DNA from: MWBF01 sp040772005
GTDB taxonomy: Bacteria; Chloroflexota; Anaerolineae; CG2-30-64-16
Length of the DNA stretch: 64,000 bases
Direction of reading: 5' to 3'
NCBI GenBank assembly: GCA_040772005.1
Contig: JAXGYZ010000009.1
Location: 124,001-188,000, forward strand
Translations under genes and position numbers: made by a program
In this document: one piece after another, positions 23,968-32,070 of the stretch
How positions within the stretch are numbered: the first letter of the stretch is position 1
Layout: each line of letters begins with the position of its first letter
The notes under the pieces: model-generated
Database searches by the model: none
Seen by the model: the letters and a program-made list of their open reading frames with translations, nothing else
What the model was told of the DNA's origin: nothing

Positions 23968-25370
23968 GTCACCGCTTCCCCGCACCGCCCCGCTGGACCG
24001 ATGACGATATTGCGGCCCTGCTCGCCGCAGGCCCCGACGAACGCATTGCATTCCTGCCTGCCAGCGCGAACGCAGCCCGGCTGGCCGAGACCCTCGTCGC
24101 GCTGGCGAACGCGCACGGCGGGATGGTCGTGTTCGGCATCGCACCGAGCGGCCGGCCGCAGGGCATCGCGGACCCCGACGAGGCGCTGGACACGGTGCAG
24201 GCCGCGGAGCTGCTCGCCACGCCGCCGCTGATTATTCCGGTTCCCCAGGTGGTCGAATATGCCGACCGCCGCGTCTGCCTGATCGAGGTGCCGCCCGGCC
24301 TGCCGCACGCCTACAGCCTGAACGGCCGCTACCTGACCCGCACCGGCACGAACAACCGCCTGTTGAGCAGCGCGGAGCTGGCCGGCCTGCTGCTGGCGCG
24401 CGCGGAGGCGGGGTTCGAGGCGCGGCCGGCCCCCGATGCCACGCTGGCAGACCTGGACATGGCGCAGGTCGAGGCGTACCTGGACCGGCTGCCGGGACAG
24501 GGCGGCGAGACCTGGCAGCGCGCGCTGCAAGTGCGCGGCGCGCTGGCCCACACGGGCGACGGATTCGTGCCGACCTATGCGGGCGTGCTGCTGTTTGGCC
24601 GCCAGCCGCAGCGCTTCCTGCGCAGCGCGCACACGACCCTGGTGCGCTACTCCGGCCCGGTGATGGGCGACCAGTTCTTGCGCCAGGACGCGACCGGCAC
24701 GCTGCCCGACCAGATCCGGCAAGCCGAGGCGTTTATCTCCGCCAACATGCGGCGGGGGATGCGCCTGGCGAGCCTGACGCGCGAGGAAGCGACCGAGTAT
24801 CCGGTGCAGGTCGTGCGCGAAGCCATCGTCAACGCGGTCGCGCACCGCGACTATGCCATCCGCGGGGACGGCATCCGCGTTCTGATGTTCAGCGACCACA
24901 TGGAAATTTACAGCCCGGGGCGCTTGCCGGGCCACGTCACGCTCGCCAACCTGCTCAACGAACGCTTCTCGCGCAACGAGGCCATCGTCCAGGTCCTGGC
25001 CGACCTCGGGTTCGTGGAGCGGCTCGGCTACGGCATCGACCGCATGGTATCGGCCATGATCGACGCGGGGCTGCCCAACCCGGAGTTCGAGGAGACGGTG
25101 GCCGGGTTTCAGGTGGTGCTGCGCGGCCGCGGGGAGGAGCTGGTCAGCCCGGAGCAGGCGCCCCGCTGGGGCAACCGTCACCTTGCGCCCCGGCAGGAAC
25201 GCGCGCTGGCCTACGTCAGCGAGCACGGCAGCATCACCAACCGCGAGTTCCGCGAGCTCTTCCCCGACCTCAGCGACGAGACCATCCGCCGCGAGCTGGC
25301 CGACATGGTGGACAGCGGTCTGCTCGTGAAGATCGGCGACCGCAAGGCCACTTATTACATCCTCAAGTAG
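23964..25370 (+). CDS. AlbA_2 (Schlafen-type) / HATPase_c_4 putative transcriptional regulator
   Basis: The protein has 468 residues. The N-terminal AlbA_2 domain contains VALANAHGGMVVFGI; the central HATPase_c_4 (COG2865) region contains VVREAIVNAVAHRDY and EIYSPGRLPG; and a C-terminal winged helix (QERALAYVSEHGSITNREF) ends in a YYILK tail. Family members are putative ATP-binding DNA-binding regulators, and the AlbA_2 fold also occurs in RNA-acting and phage-defence proteins. The start ATG overlaps the preceding stop as ATGA. No adjacent defence genes are visible, so a regulatory role is more likely. Confidence 0.83.
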   Translation: MSHRFPAPPRWTDDDIAALLAAGPDERIAFLPASANAARLAETLVALANAHGGMVVFGIAPSGRPQGIADPDEALDTVQAAELLATPPLIIPVPQVVEYADRRVCLIEVPPGLPHAYSLNGRYLTRTGTNNRLLSSAELAGLLLARAEAGFEARPAPDATLADLDMAQVEAYLDRLPGQGGETWQRALQVRGALAHTGDGFVPTYAGVLLFGRQPQRFLRSAHTTLVRYSGPVMGDQFLRQDATGTLPDQIRQAEAFISANMRRGMRLASLTREEATEYPVQVVREAIVNAVAHRDYAIRGDGIRVLMFSDHMEIYSPGRLPGHVTLANLLNERFSRNEAIVQVLADLGFVERLGYGIDRMVSAMIDAGLPNPEFEETVAGFQVVLRGRGEELVSPEQAPRWGNRHLAPRQERALAYVSEHGSITNREFRELFPDLSDETIRRELADMVDSGLLVKIGDRKATYYILK

Positions 25371-25380
25371 TCCCACCAAG

Positions 25381-25409
25381 TTGACACACCTGCCCGTTCT
25401 TGGGATACT
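25381..25409 (+). promoter_or_regulatory. Putative promoter placed next to a start codon
   Basis: A perfect TTGACA is followed after 17 bases by GATACT. The predicted transcription start lies within a few bases of the ATG at 25420, which implies a very short or absent leader. Confidence 0.5.
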
Positions 25410-25419
25410 GCCGGATGCT

Positions 25420-26229
25420 ATGAATTCTCAGCTTACGCCGCCCGCGCCGCGTTACCGCCGCGTGGCAGGCCTGGTGCTCGGTGCGCTGCTCGGCGCGGTA
25501 TTCGGCGTTGTCTCGCAGACCATCAACCGGCTGGCGCTGCCCGGCGTGCCGCTCTATCAGCCGCCCTGGGGCCCGTTGGGCAACAGCCTGCTGGCCGCGC
25601 TCATCGGTGCAGGGCTGGGCGTGATTGCCGCGTGGCCGGCCAGCGCCGTCCACGGCACGGCCCTCGCCAGCGCCGTCAGCGCCGTCGTCATCGTAGGCGG
25701 CAGCCTGATCCAGGCGCGGCCCACCGGCGAGGCCGCCGCGGCCGCGGTCGCGCTCACCGGCGTGATGCTGGTGCTGCCATTCTGGGGCCTGCTCGTGCCG
25801 CTGCTGGCCGCGCTGCGCTGGGGCGCGGGCCAGCAGGAGGAAGACTATCGGGACCGGCGGCCCGCCGCCATCCGGCTGCGCAGCGTGGCTGTGCTCGTCC
25901 TGCTCGTCGGGCTGGCTGCTGCGCTGGCGCTCTATCCTGCGGAGCGGCGCGTCATGCTCCGCGCGACGCACGACCTGCTGCAGGCGGGGCTGCCAGATTC
26001 CCTGCGTGCCCCTGCGGCCGGGCCGGTGTCAGCACATCTAACGCAGCCCTATACCCTGGCCTGGGAACGGGAGGGCATCGAACGCTACCGCATCCCGCGG
26101 CCCGGCCGCAACTTTGATTTGCACGCCGTCGTCGTCGCCCGTTTCGCGGATGGCTGGAACCTGGTCTGCCTGTACGTCGTGGCGGATGAACAGCCCATCT
26201 GTCACGGGTTCGACCGGTTGCCGGAATGA
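25420..26229 (+). CDS. Four- to five-helix membrane protein, first of a tandem paralogous pair
   Basis: The protein has 269 residues. Hydrophobic helices lie at about residues 15-33, 50-70, 75-95, 105-130 and 150-170, followed by a soluble C-terminal domain. The block SQTINRLALPGVPLYQPP and the start of the C-terminal domain are shared with the next protein, so the two arose by tandem duplication. The family was not recognised. ATG 25420 is chosen over TTG 25381, which lies in a promoter. The C-terminal domain of both proteins ends in a strand pattern xxRxxxxWNLVCLYVV / YRLVCLF with a late Cys. Function unknown. Confidence 0.75.
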   Translation: MNSQLTPPAPRYRRVAGLVLGALLGAVFGVVSQTINRLALPGVPLYQPPWGPLGNSLLAALIGAGLGVIAAWPASAVHGTALASAVSAVVIVGGSLIQARPTGEAAAAAVALTGVMLVLPFWGLLVPLLAALRWGAGQQEEDYRDRRPAAIRLRSVAVLVLLVGLAAALALYPAERRVMLRATHDLLQAGLPDSLRAPAAGPVSAHLTQPYTLAWEREGIERYRIPRPGRNFDLHAVVVARFADGWNLVCLYVVADEQPICHGFDRLPE

Positions 26230-26242
26230 GCAGAGCCGTCAT

Positions 26243-27112
26243 ATGATGATTAATCGATCCCCGGGACCCCCGGCCGCGCCGGGACATCCCATCTCCCACA
26301 TCAAACGCGTTCCACCCGAGGCCATCGGCGGTCAACGCCGGCTTCTCGGCATCATCCTCGGTGCGCTGCTCGGCCTCGTCTACGGCCTGGTGTCGCAGAC
26401 CATCAACCGCATCGCCCTGCCCGGCGTGCCGCTCTATCAGCCGCCGCTCGGCCCGCTAGGCAACACCGTGCTCAGCGCGCTGGTCGGCGCGGGCCTGGGC
26501 CTGCTGGTCGCCCTGCCGACGAGCGGCGCCCTGGGCATCGCGTTCGCCAGCGTGGCCTCGGCCGTCGCCATCATGGTGAGCAGCCTCCTGCGCCTGGGTG
26601 ACGGACTCAGCGCCGGGTCGCAACTCGTGTTCGGGGTGCTGCTGTCGGTGCCCTTGTCCTGGTTTACGGTGCCGGTGATCGCGCTTCTGCGCTGGGCGGT
26701 GGACCGCCAGGTAGACCAACAGGCGCGCGGCGAGCCGCTGCTGGTGCGCTGGCGGGTGCCGCTGGCGCTGGTACTCGTGATGGCCTTCGTGGCCGCGTTC
26801 GAGTTGCTCGGCACCACTGCACAGGGCCAACTGCGCACGACCGACCGGATGCTGGAGAGCGCGCTGGCGGCGACCAACCCGGCAGACCTGCCCGCGCCGC
26901 TCCAGGGGCCGCTGGTGCGCGACTTTCCTGCGGGCTCCGGTGCGGAGTACACGCTCGAATGGACCCGCCAGGACCTCGACCGGTTCATCGAGCTGCGGCC
27001 GTCGGCCAACTACGACCAGCACGTCGCGGTTATCGCGCGGCTGGCCGGCGGGTATCGCCTCGTCTGCCTGTTTCCGACCGCGCGCAGCGGCCCAACCTGC
27101 GGGACATACTGA
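26243..27112 (+). CDS. Membrane protein, second of the tandem paralogous pair
   Basis: The protein has 289 residues. It shares with the preceding protein the motif GLVSQTINRIALPGVPLYQPP, followed by GPLGN, five hydrophobic segments and a C-terminal soluble region (YTLEWTRQDLDRFIELRP, similar to YTLAWEREGIERYRIPRP in the paralogue). It has an extra 20-residue N-terminus. The start is ATG 26243 or 26246 (Met-Met), 14 bases after the upstream stop. Both copies are uninterrupted. The HAD gene starts 15 bases later, so all three are probably one transcript. Function is unknown. Confidence 0.75.
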   Translation: MMINRSPGPPAAPGHPISHIKRVPPEAIGGQRRLLGIILGALLGLVYGLVSQTINRIALPGVPLYQPPLGPLGNTVLSALVGAGLGLLVALPTSGALGIAFASVASAVAIMVSSLLRLGDGLSAGSQLVFGVLLSVPLSWFTVPVIALLRWAVDRQVDQQARGEPLLVRWRVPLALVLVMAFVAAFELLGTTAQGQLRTTDRMLESALAATNPADLPAPLQGPLVRDFPAGSGAEYTLEWTRQDLDRFIELRPSANYDQHVAVIARLAGGYRLVCLFPTARSGPTCGTY

Positions 27113-27126
27113 GTCAAAGGAATCCT

Positions 27127-27597
27127 ATGATCGACATCACCATTCCCGGCAGCGGAAAAATCCAACTGGAGCACCTCGTGCTGGATTACAACGGCACACT
27201 CGCGCGTGATGGCGACCTGCTCGAGGGCGTGGCCGAGCGCCTGACCGCCCTGGCGCAGGTTCTGACGATCCATGTCATCACGGCGGACACCTTCGGCAAG
27301 GTGCAGGCGGCGATGGCCGGCCTGCCCTGCACGGTGCGCATCCTGCCGCAGACGGGCCAGGGCCATGCGAAGATGGCCTATGTCTGGCAGCTCGACCGGA
27401 CGCGCGTCGCGGCCATCGGCAACGGCCGGAACGACCGGCTCATGCTGCAGGCTGCCAAGCTCGGCATCGCGATTGTCGGGCCGGAGGGCGCAGCCGTGGA
27501 TACCCTCCACGCGGCCGATGTTGCCGTGCCCAACATCCATGCGGCGCTTGACCTGCTGCAGCACCCGCTGCGCCTGGTTGCGACGCTGCGGTCGTAA
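27127..27597 (+). CDS. Small soluble HAD-family protein
   Basis: The protein has 156 residues. HAD motif I is DYNGT (20-24), motif II is HVITADT (Thr), motif III/IV is GNGRNDRLML. The resemblance is to the catalytic P-domain of P-type ATPases, without cap or membrane parts (the second Asp of DxDGT is Asn here, as in several soluble relatives). ATG 27127 is preceded by AAGGAAT. It is the last gene of the cluster; the stop is followed by repeat DNA. Phosphatase activity against an unknown small molecule is possible, but the missing second Asp argues for caution. Confidence 0.75.
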   Translation: MIDITIPGSGKIQLEHLVLDYNGTLARDGDLLEGVAERLTALAQVLTIHVITADTFGKVQAAMAGLPCTVRILPQTGQGHAKMAYVWQLDRTRVAAIGNGRNDRLMLQAAKLGIAIVGPEGAAVDTLHAADVAVPNIHAALDLLQHPLRLVATLRS

Positions 27598-27601
27598 GGA
27601 C

Positions 27602-27636
27602 GATTGAAGATTGCCGATTGAAGATTGAAGATTATC
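27602..27636. repeat. GATTGAAG tandem repeat after the HAD gene
   Basis: Units CGATTGAAGATTGC and CGATTGAAGATTGAAGATT follow the stop of the HAD gene by five bases. The same unit is found at 4610-4720 and 17566-17600. Confidence 0.75.
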
Positions 27637-27761
27637 GGCGTGGGCGGCTGCCTGAAAAGGGGAGCCCGCGTTTTCGATGTTCCTATGCGCGGGCAGAATG
27701 CAGTGTAAAACCCTTACCAGATGTGGCTTTCGGACATCATAAGTAACCAGCGGAGGACTTA

Positions 27762-29267
27762 ATGGAGATTGTGGTCAAACAGGCGGACCTCACGGGGGAG
27801 GCCGCGGATGTGGTCATCGTCAACCTGTTCCAGGGCGTGACTGTGCCTGCCGGCGCCACGGGCGCGGCGGATGTCGCACTGAACGGCGCGATCCGGGAGG
27901 TCATCGCGGCAGGCGACTTTACCGGCAAGGCGGGCGAGACGGTCGTGCTCTACCCGCGCGGGCAGATGCCTGCCCGTCGCGTGCTCGTGGTGGGGCTGGG
28001 CGAGGCGGACAAGTTCAACCTGGCAGGCGTGCGTCACGCGGCGGCTGTCGCGGCCCGCAAGGCGCGCGACCTGGGCGCGCAGACCGTGGCAACCATCGTC
28101 CACGGCGCGGGCATCGGCGGACTGGACCCACAGGCCGCCGCGCAGGCTGTGGTCGAGGGGACGCTGCTCGGCTTGTACCGGTTCGCGGGGTATAGGTCGA
28201 AGCAGTCGAAGGACTGGAAGGCGAACCCGGCCACGCTGCTCGTGCTGGTGCGGGATGCGGGCCATGTGGATTCCATCGAGGCGGGCGTGCGACGCGGGCA
28301 GGCCATCGCCGCAGGCGTCTGCCTGGCACGCGACCTGGTCAACACCCCGGCCAACTACATGCCCCCACAGCAGATGGCCGAGCAGGCCAAGGCCCTGGCC
28401 CAGGAGACGGGGCTCAAGGTCGAGGTGCTGGGCCGGGCCGAATGCAAGGCCCTCGGCATGGGCATCTTCATGGCCGTCGCGCAGGAATCTGAGCAGGAGC
28501 CGCAATTCATCATCCTGGAGCACAACGCGGGCCGGACGGACCTACCCACGGTCGTGCTGGTCGGCAAGGGCGTGACCTTCGATTCGGGTGGGATTTCGCT
28601 CAAGCCGGGTGAAGAGATGTGGCGGATGAAGGATGACATGGCGGGCGCGGCCGCGGTCATCGCGGCGCTGGGCGTCGCGGCCCGGCTGAACCTGCCGCTG
28701 CACGTGGTCGGGCTGGCGCCGTGTGCGGAGAACCTGCCCGGCGGCCGGGCGCAGAAGCCCGGCGATGTGTTCACCGGCATCACGGGCAAGACGATGGAGG
28801 TCATCAGCACGGACGCGGAAGGCCGGATGCTGCTTGCGGATGCGCTCGGCTATGCGGCCCGCTATACGCCCGCCGCAGTCGTGGACATCGCGACGCTGAC
28901 CGGTGCGCAGGGTGTGGCGCTCGGCCCGCTGGCCGCGGCGGTGTTCAGCAACGACGAGCCGCTCGTCCAGCGCCTGCAGGCCGCGGGCGAGTCGTCCGCG
29001 GAGCGGCTGTGGCGGCTGCCGCTGTACGAGGAATACCTGGAGACTATCAAGAGCCAGGTCGCGGACGTGAAGAACAGCGGCGGGCGGTCCGGCGGCGTCG
29101 GCACGAGCGCCAAATTCCTGGAGCACTTCACCGAGGGCTATGCCTGGGCGCACGTGGACATGGCCTCGATGGCGTGGAGCGATGAGGACAAGCCCGCGCG
29201 GCCGAAGGGCGCGACGGGCTACGGGGTCAGGCTGTTTGTGGAGTTCCTGGAGGGATATCGCGGGTAG
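27762..29267 (+). CDS. pepA: Leucyl aminopeptidase (M17)
   Basis: The protein has 501 residues. It removes N-terminal residues from peptides using two divalent metals. The metal-binding lysine region VGKGVTFDSGG (about 265-275), MKDDMAG and STDAEGRMLLADAL are the signatures of M17 peptidases, with Arg in AEGR taking part in catalysis. The N-terminal domain is shorter and variable, as is usual. ATG 27762 has GGAGG 6 bases upstream. It converges with the PP2C gene, and their intergenic DNA is a long imperfect hairpin. Confidence 0.93.
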   Translation: MEIVVKQADLTGEAADVVIVNLFQGVTVPAGATGAADVALNGAIREVIAAGDFTGKAGETVVLYPRGQMPARRVLVVGLGEADKFNLAGVRHAAAVAARKARDLGAQTVATIVHGAGIGGLDPQAAAQAVVEGTLLGLYRFAGYRSKQSKDWKANPATLLVLVRDAGHVDSIEAGVRRGQAIAAGVCLARDLVNTPANYMPPQQMAEQAKALAQETGLKVEVLGRAECKALGMGIFMAVAQESEQEPQFIILEHNAGRTDLPTVVLVGKGVTFDSGGISLKPGEEMWRMKDDMAGAAAVIAALGVAARLNLPLHVVGLAPCAENLPGGRAQKPGDVFTGITGKTMEVISTDAEGRMLLADALGYAARYTPAAVVDIATLTGAQGVALGPLAAAVFSNDEPLVQRLQAAGESSAERLWRLPLYEEYLETIKSQVADVKNSGGRSGGVGTSAKFLEHFTEGYAWAHVDMASMAWSDEDKPARPKGATGYGVRLFVEFLEGYRG

Positions 29268-29278
29268 GAACCTGATTT

Positions 29279-29341
29279 GAACCGCCAAGACGCGAAGGGC
29301 GCTAAGCAATAGTCTTAGCGTCCTTCGCGTCTTCGTGGTTC
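29279..29341. repeat. Long hairpin between convergent genes (AACCGCCAAGACGCGAAGG family)
   Basis: The left arm 29279-29306 and right arm 29314-29341 pair over 28 bases with three mismatches around a 7-base loop. It fills almost all of the gap between the two convergent stop codons, and its right arm includes two bases of the PP2C stop. A related hairpin lies between the convergent genes at 52788-52942. Probable bidirectional transcription stop; repeat origin likely. Confidence 0.75.
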
Positions 29342-31574
29342 ATTCCAGCGCCACGGCCAGCAGCGTCATGTCGTCATACTGCTCGGCCGCGCCACGGTAG
29401 GCATTGAGGTCGGCAAAGACCTGCCGGCACAACACATCCACCGGCAGCGCGGCGTGCATCAGCAGCACCCCCTGGAACCGGGCCGGCCCGAACAGCTCAC
29501 CGCGCGGGTCCGCGATGTCCGTCAGTCCGTCCGTGAACAGGATCAGGCGGTCGCCCGGCTCCAGCTCCAGGCGCTCCTCGGACAGGTTGGCGGCCGCGTT
29601 CTCCAGCAAGCCCAGGATGGTGCCGCTGCCGCCGAGCTCGTGGGCGGCGCCGCTGCGCAGCAGCAGCGGGCGGTCATGGCCCGCGCGGCCATAGGTGAAC
29701 GTGCGGCCTGCAAGCACCCCGTAGAACACGCTGACGAACATATCCGGCTCGCCCAGATCGAGCAGCAGCCGGTTGACGTTGGCGAGCACCTCGACCGGAG
29801 AGCCGGTACGCTGCGCCTCCGCCCGAATCAGGCTGCGCGAGAGCGCCATGTACAGTGCGGCGGGCATGCCCTTGTCCGAGACATCCGCGATGACCAGGCC
29901 CACGCGGCCATCGCCCAGGGCAATCACATCGTAGAAATCGCCGCCCACCTGGCGCGCCGGCTCGTTGTGTGCCGCGAAGCGGCAGCCGGCCACCGCGGGG
30001 AATTCGGTAGGCAGGAAACTTTGCTGCACCTGCCGCGCCAGCTCCAGTTCGCGCTCCATGCGCTCCTTGACGGCCAGCTCGTGCTGCGCCTCTTCCAGCG
30101 CAACAATCTTGGCCCGGAGCTCCTCGATCAGGCCCGCGCGCTGGATGGCGAGCGCGGCGTGGCTGGCGAACGTCTGCAGCAGGGCCACCTGGCCTGGCGG
30201 GAAGCTCGGCAGGACGGTCGAGTGGACGATCATCGCGCCGACGGGCCGGCCCTGCACGACCAGGGGCACGCGCAGCCCCGCCCGCAACGCCGCGCCCTCC
30301 ACGTCCGGCGAGCGCGCGGTGACGCCGGGCGGCCAGCCGCTGAAGGGCACAGGCTGGGTCGTCACATCGCGCGCGGCATCGCACACATCCTCCGCGGGCA
30401 GGAGACGCGACACACGGTCCAGGCTCCAGCCGAGATAGGCCAGCACCTCCGCCTGGTCATCGGGCCGCAGGTAGTAGAGAATGGCCCGGTCCGCAGCGCA
30501 CAGGTCGCGCGCCTGGCGGCACACCTGCTCCGCAAGCGCGGGCAGGTCGGCCGCGCCGAGGAGCGCCTCAGCCATGCGCTGAAACGAGACAAGGGCCTCG
30601 GTCCGCTGCGTCAGCACGCGCTGTGCGGATTCCAGCTCGGCAAGGCGGCGCTGAAGTGTGGCGTTGGCTGCACGCAGCGCGGATTCGCTGGCAGCCAGCC
30701 GCGCGGATGTGCGCCGGAGCTGGTCTGCGTGGAAGCTCAGCACATCGTCCAGCGCCAGGTGTCCAGCGGCAGCGAGGCGGAGCGCGTAGGCCGCCATCGG
30801 CAGCACGAGTTCATGCTGCTCAGGCGGGCCGTGCCGGTACACATCGAACAGCGCGACCTCGCCCTCATAGCCCCGGCCCCCGCACTGTGTACAACCGCCC
30901 GCGCGGCGGAAGACGGGCTGGCCTGCTGCGCTGAGCTCATCCAGCAGCCCGCCGAAGCGCAGCCGCAACTCCTGCTGCTGGACTGCGCCGGGAGCAAGCT
31001 CCGCGCTGCAATGCGTACACAGCGCGGGCACCCGCTGCACCGCGATGACCCAGTGCAGGGCCTCCAGGGCCGTGGTGTCAGTGGACGACCCTGTGGTTGC
31101 ATCCGCCAGCGCCCGCACCACATCCGCGCCGCTGAACACCGTCTCGTACTGCGTGAGCACCTTGACGCCGCCGCGCGCAGCTTCGACGGCCAGCGTCAGC
31201 GTCTCCGGTTCCAGGCGTTCGAGAACGAGCAGAGCGGGTCGGTGCGCGGCTGCCAGCGACAGCCGCTGGGTGATGGGTGTGCGGGTGGATTCGGCATCCA
31301 GCAGTGTGACGCGCTGCCGGAGCTGCCGCGGGATGCGGATGCTGTCACGGCTTTCGGCTACGACGATGGCGCGGGCCGCGGGGTCTGCCAGCAGCAGTTC
31401 GCGCATGAGGACGCGCATGAACGTCGCACGGCCGCTCGGCAGGAGGATGTCACCGGCGGATGCAAGCGCAGGATCCAACCCGGCCACGACGATCAGCCCC
31501 GGCCCACCGGCGGCGATGCGTGCAATGGCTGCGTCGAGATCAGGCAGATGCAGGAAATCGGCAAGGTCGAGCAT
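29340..31574 (-). CDS. Degenerate GspE/PilB-like domain fused to GAF and PP2C (SpoIIE/RsbU) phosphatase
   Basis: The protein has about 744 residues. The N-terminal third looks like a type II/IV secretion ATPase C-domain without a P-loop: CTHC near residue 187 and CTQCGGRGYEGEVALFDV near 230 match the Zn-binding tetracysteine of PilB/GspE. A coiled coil (about 265-325), a GAF domain (about 330-480), and a PP2C domain follow, with GGDFYDVI, DVSDKGMPAALYM, TDGLTDI and DDMTLLAV, i.e. the metal-binding Asp residues are kept. PP2C proteins of this type dephosphorylate anti-anti-sigma proteins. ATG 31574 is chosen since a terminator covers the upstream GTG 31595. Regulation of the neighbouring sigma factor is plausible only. 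Confidence 0.85.
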   Translation of the reverse strand: MLDLADFLHLPDLDAAIARIAAGGPGLIVVAGLDPALASAGDILLPSGRATFMRVLMRELLLADPAARAIVVAESRDSIRIPRQLRQRVTLLDAESTRTPITQRLSLAAAHRPALLVLERLEPETLTLAVEAARGGVKVLTQYETVFSGADVVRALADATTGSSTDTTALEALHWVIAVQRVPALCTHCSAELAPGAVQQQELRLRFGGLLDELSAAGQPVFRRAGGCTQCGGRGYEGEVALFDVYRHGPPEQHELVLPMAAYALRLAAAGHLALDDVLSFHADQLRRTSARLAASESALRAANATLQRRLAELESAQRVLTQRTEALVSFQRMAEALLGAADLPALAEQVCRQARDLCAADRAILYYLRPDDQAEVLAYLGWSLDRVSRLLPAEDVCDAARDVTTQPVPFSGWPPGVTARSPDVEGAALRAGLRVPLVVQGRPVGAMIVHSTVLPSFPPGQVALLQTFASHAALAIQRAGLIEELRAKIVALEEAQHELAVKERMERELELARQVQQSFLPTEFPAVAGCRFAAHNEPARQVGGDFYDVIALGDGRVGLVIADVSDKGMPAALYMALSRSLIRAEAQRTGSPVEVLANVNRLLLDLGEPDMFVSVFYGVLAGRTFTYGRAGHDRPLLLRSGAAHELGGSGTILGLLENAAANLSEERLELEPGDRLILFTDGLTDIADPRGELFGPARFQGVLLMHAALPVDVLCRQVFADLNAYRGAAEQYDDMTLLAVALE

Positions 31575-31576
31575 AG

Positions 31577-31611
31577 CAAAAAACATCCGAGCCACGGCTG
31601 GCTCGGATGTT
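31577..31611 (-). terminator. Rho-independent terminator before the PP2C gene
   Basis: Read on the reverse strand, a perfect 12-bp stem AACATCCGAGCC / GGCTCGGATGTT with a 6-base loop is followed by TTTTTT. It would end transcription of the sigma factor/membrane protein operon, but it overlaps the alternative GTG start (31595) of the next gene and stops only a few bases before its ATG at 31574. Confidence 0.8.
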
Positions 31612-31645
31612 AGATTAGCTCAAAGCAACGAAAGATGCAAGTACA

Positions 31646-32044
31646 TCAGGCGACGTGGCGGCGGCGCTGCCGCCAGACATAAGCCATCAGCCCGGCCAGC
31701 GAGAAGGCCGAGCCGACCGCTGCGCCCATCAGCCAGCGCCGGTCCATCCGATCCGTGACCGGCTGCACCACGTTGGCCGCCAGCTCACGGTAATTCGGCG
31801 ACCATTCGACCGTGGGCGGTTGGATGTCCAGCCGATGTTGGGCCACCTGCTGGCGGGCCGCCATGAGCAAGCTGCGTTCCAGCTCCGTACGAAAGGCCGG
31901 CCGCATGGGCACGGGCACGATCAGGGTCGAAACGTCGCGCGCCAGGTTCAGGAAGGGCGCAACGTTGAGAATGTGGCTGTCGTCGGTACGGTGCAGCCGG
32001 CCCGTGTCTTCCGATTGCAGTGTATTGCTGTCGCGGCCTGCCAT
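31646..32044 (-). CDS. Small membrane protein encoded after an ECF sigma factor (possible anti-sigma factor)
   Basis: The protein has 132 residues. A soluble N-terminal half of about 95 residues precedes one transmembrane helix (GAAVGSAFSLAGLMAYVW) and a basic tail (RQRRRHVA). That shape (cytoplasmic domain, one helix near the C-terminus) fits an anti-sigma-like or membrane-tethered partner, but no zinc-binding HxxxCxxC motif is visible. ATG 32044 has GGGAGA 7 bases upstream and starts 26 bases after the sigma factor stop. A strong terminator follows. Confidence 0.65.
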   Translation of the reverse strand: MAGRDSNTLQSEDTGRLHRTDDSHILNVAPFLNLARDVSTLIVPVPMRPAFRTELERSLLMAARQQVAQHRLDIQPPTVEWSPNYRELAANVVQPVTDRMDRRWLMGAAVGSAFSLAGLMAYVWRQRRRHVA

Positions 32045-32070
32045 TGCCAGTTCTCCCTTGAACGAATCCC

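Noticed and set aside
22720..25370. Phage-defence system based on the AlbA_2 domain
   Set aside because: No restriction, toxin, nuclease or other defence genes are adjacent, and the HATPase_c_4 and winged helix fit a regulator. Left as a low-weight idea.
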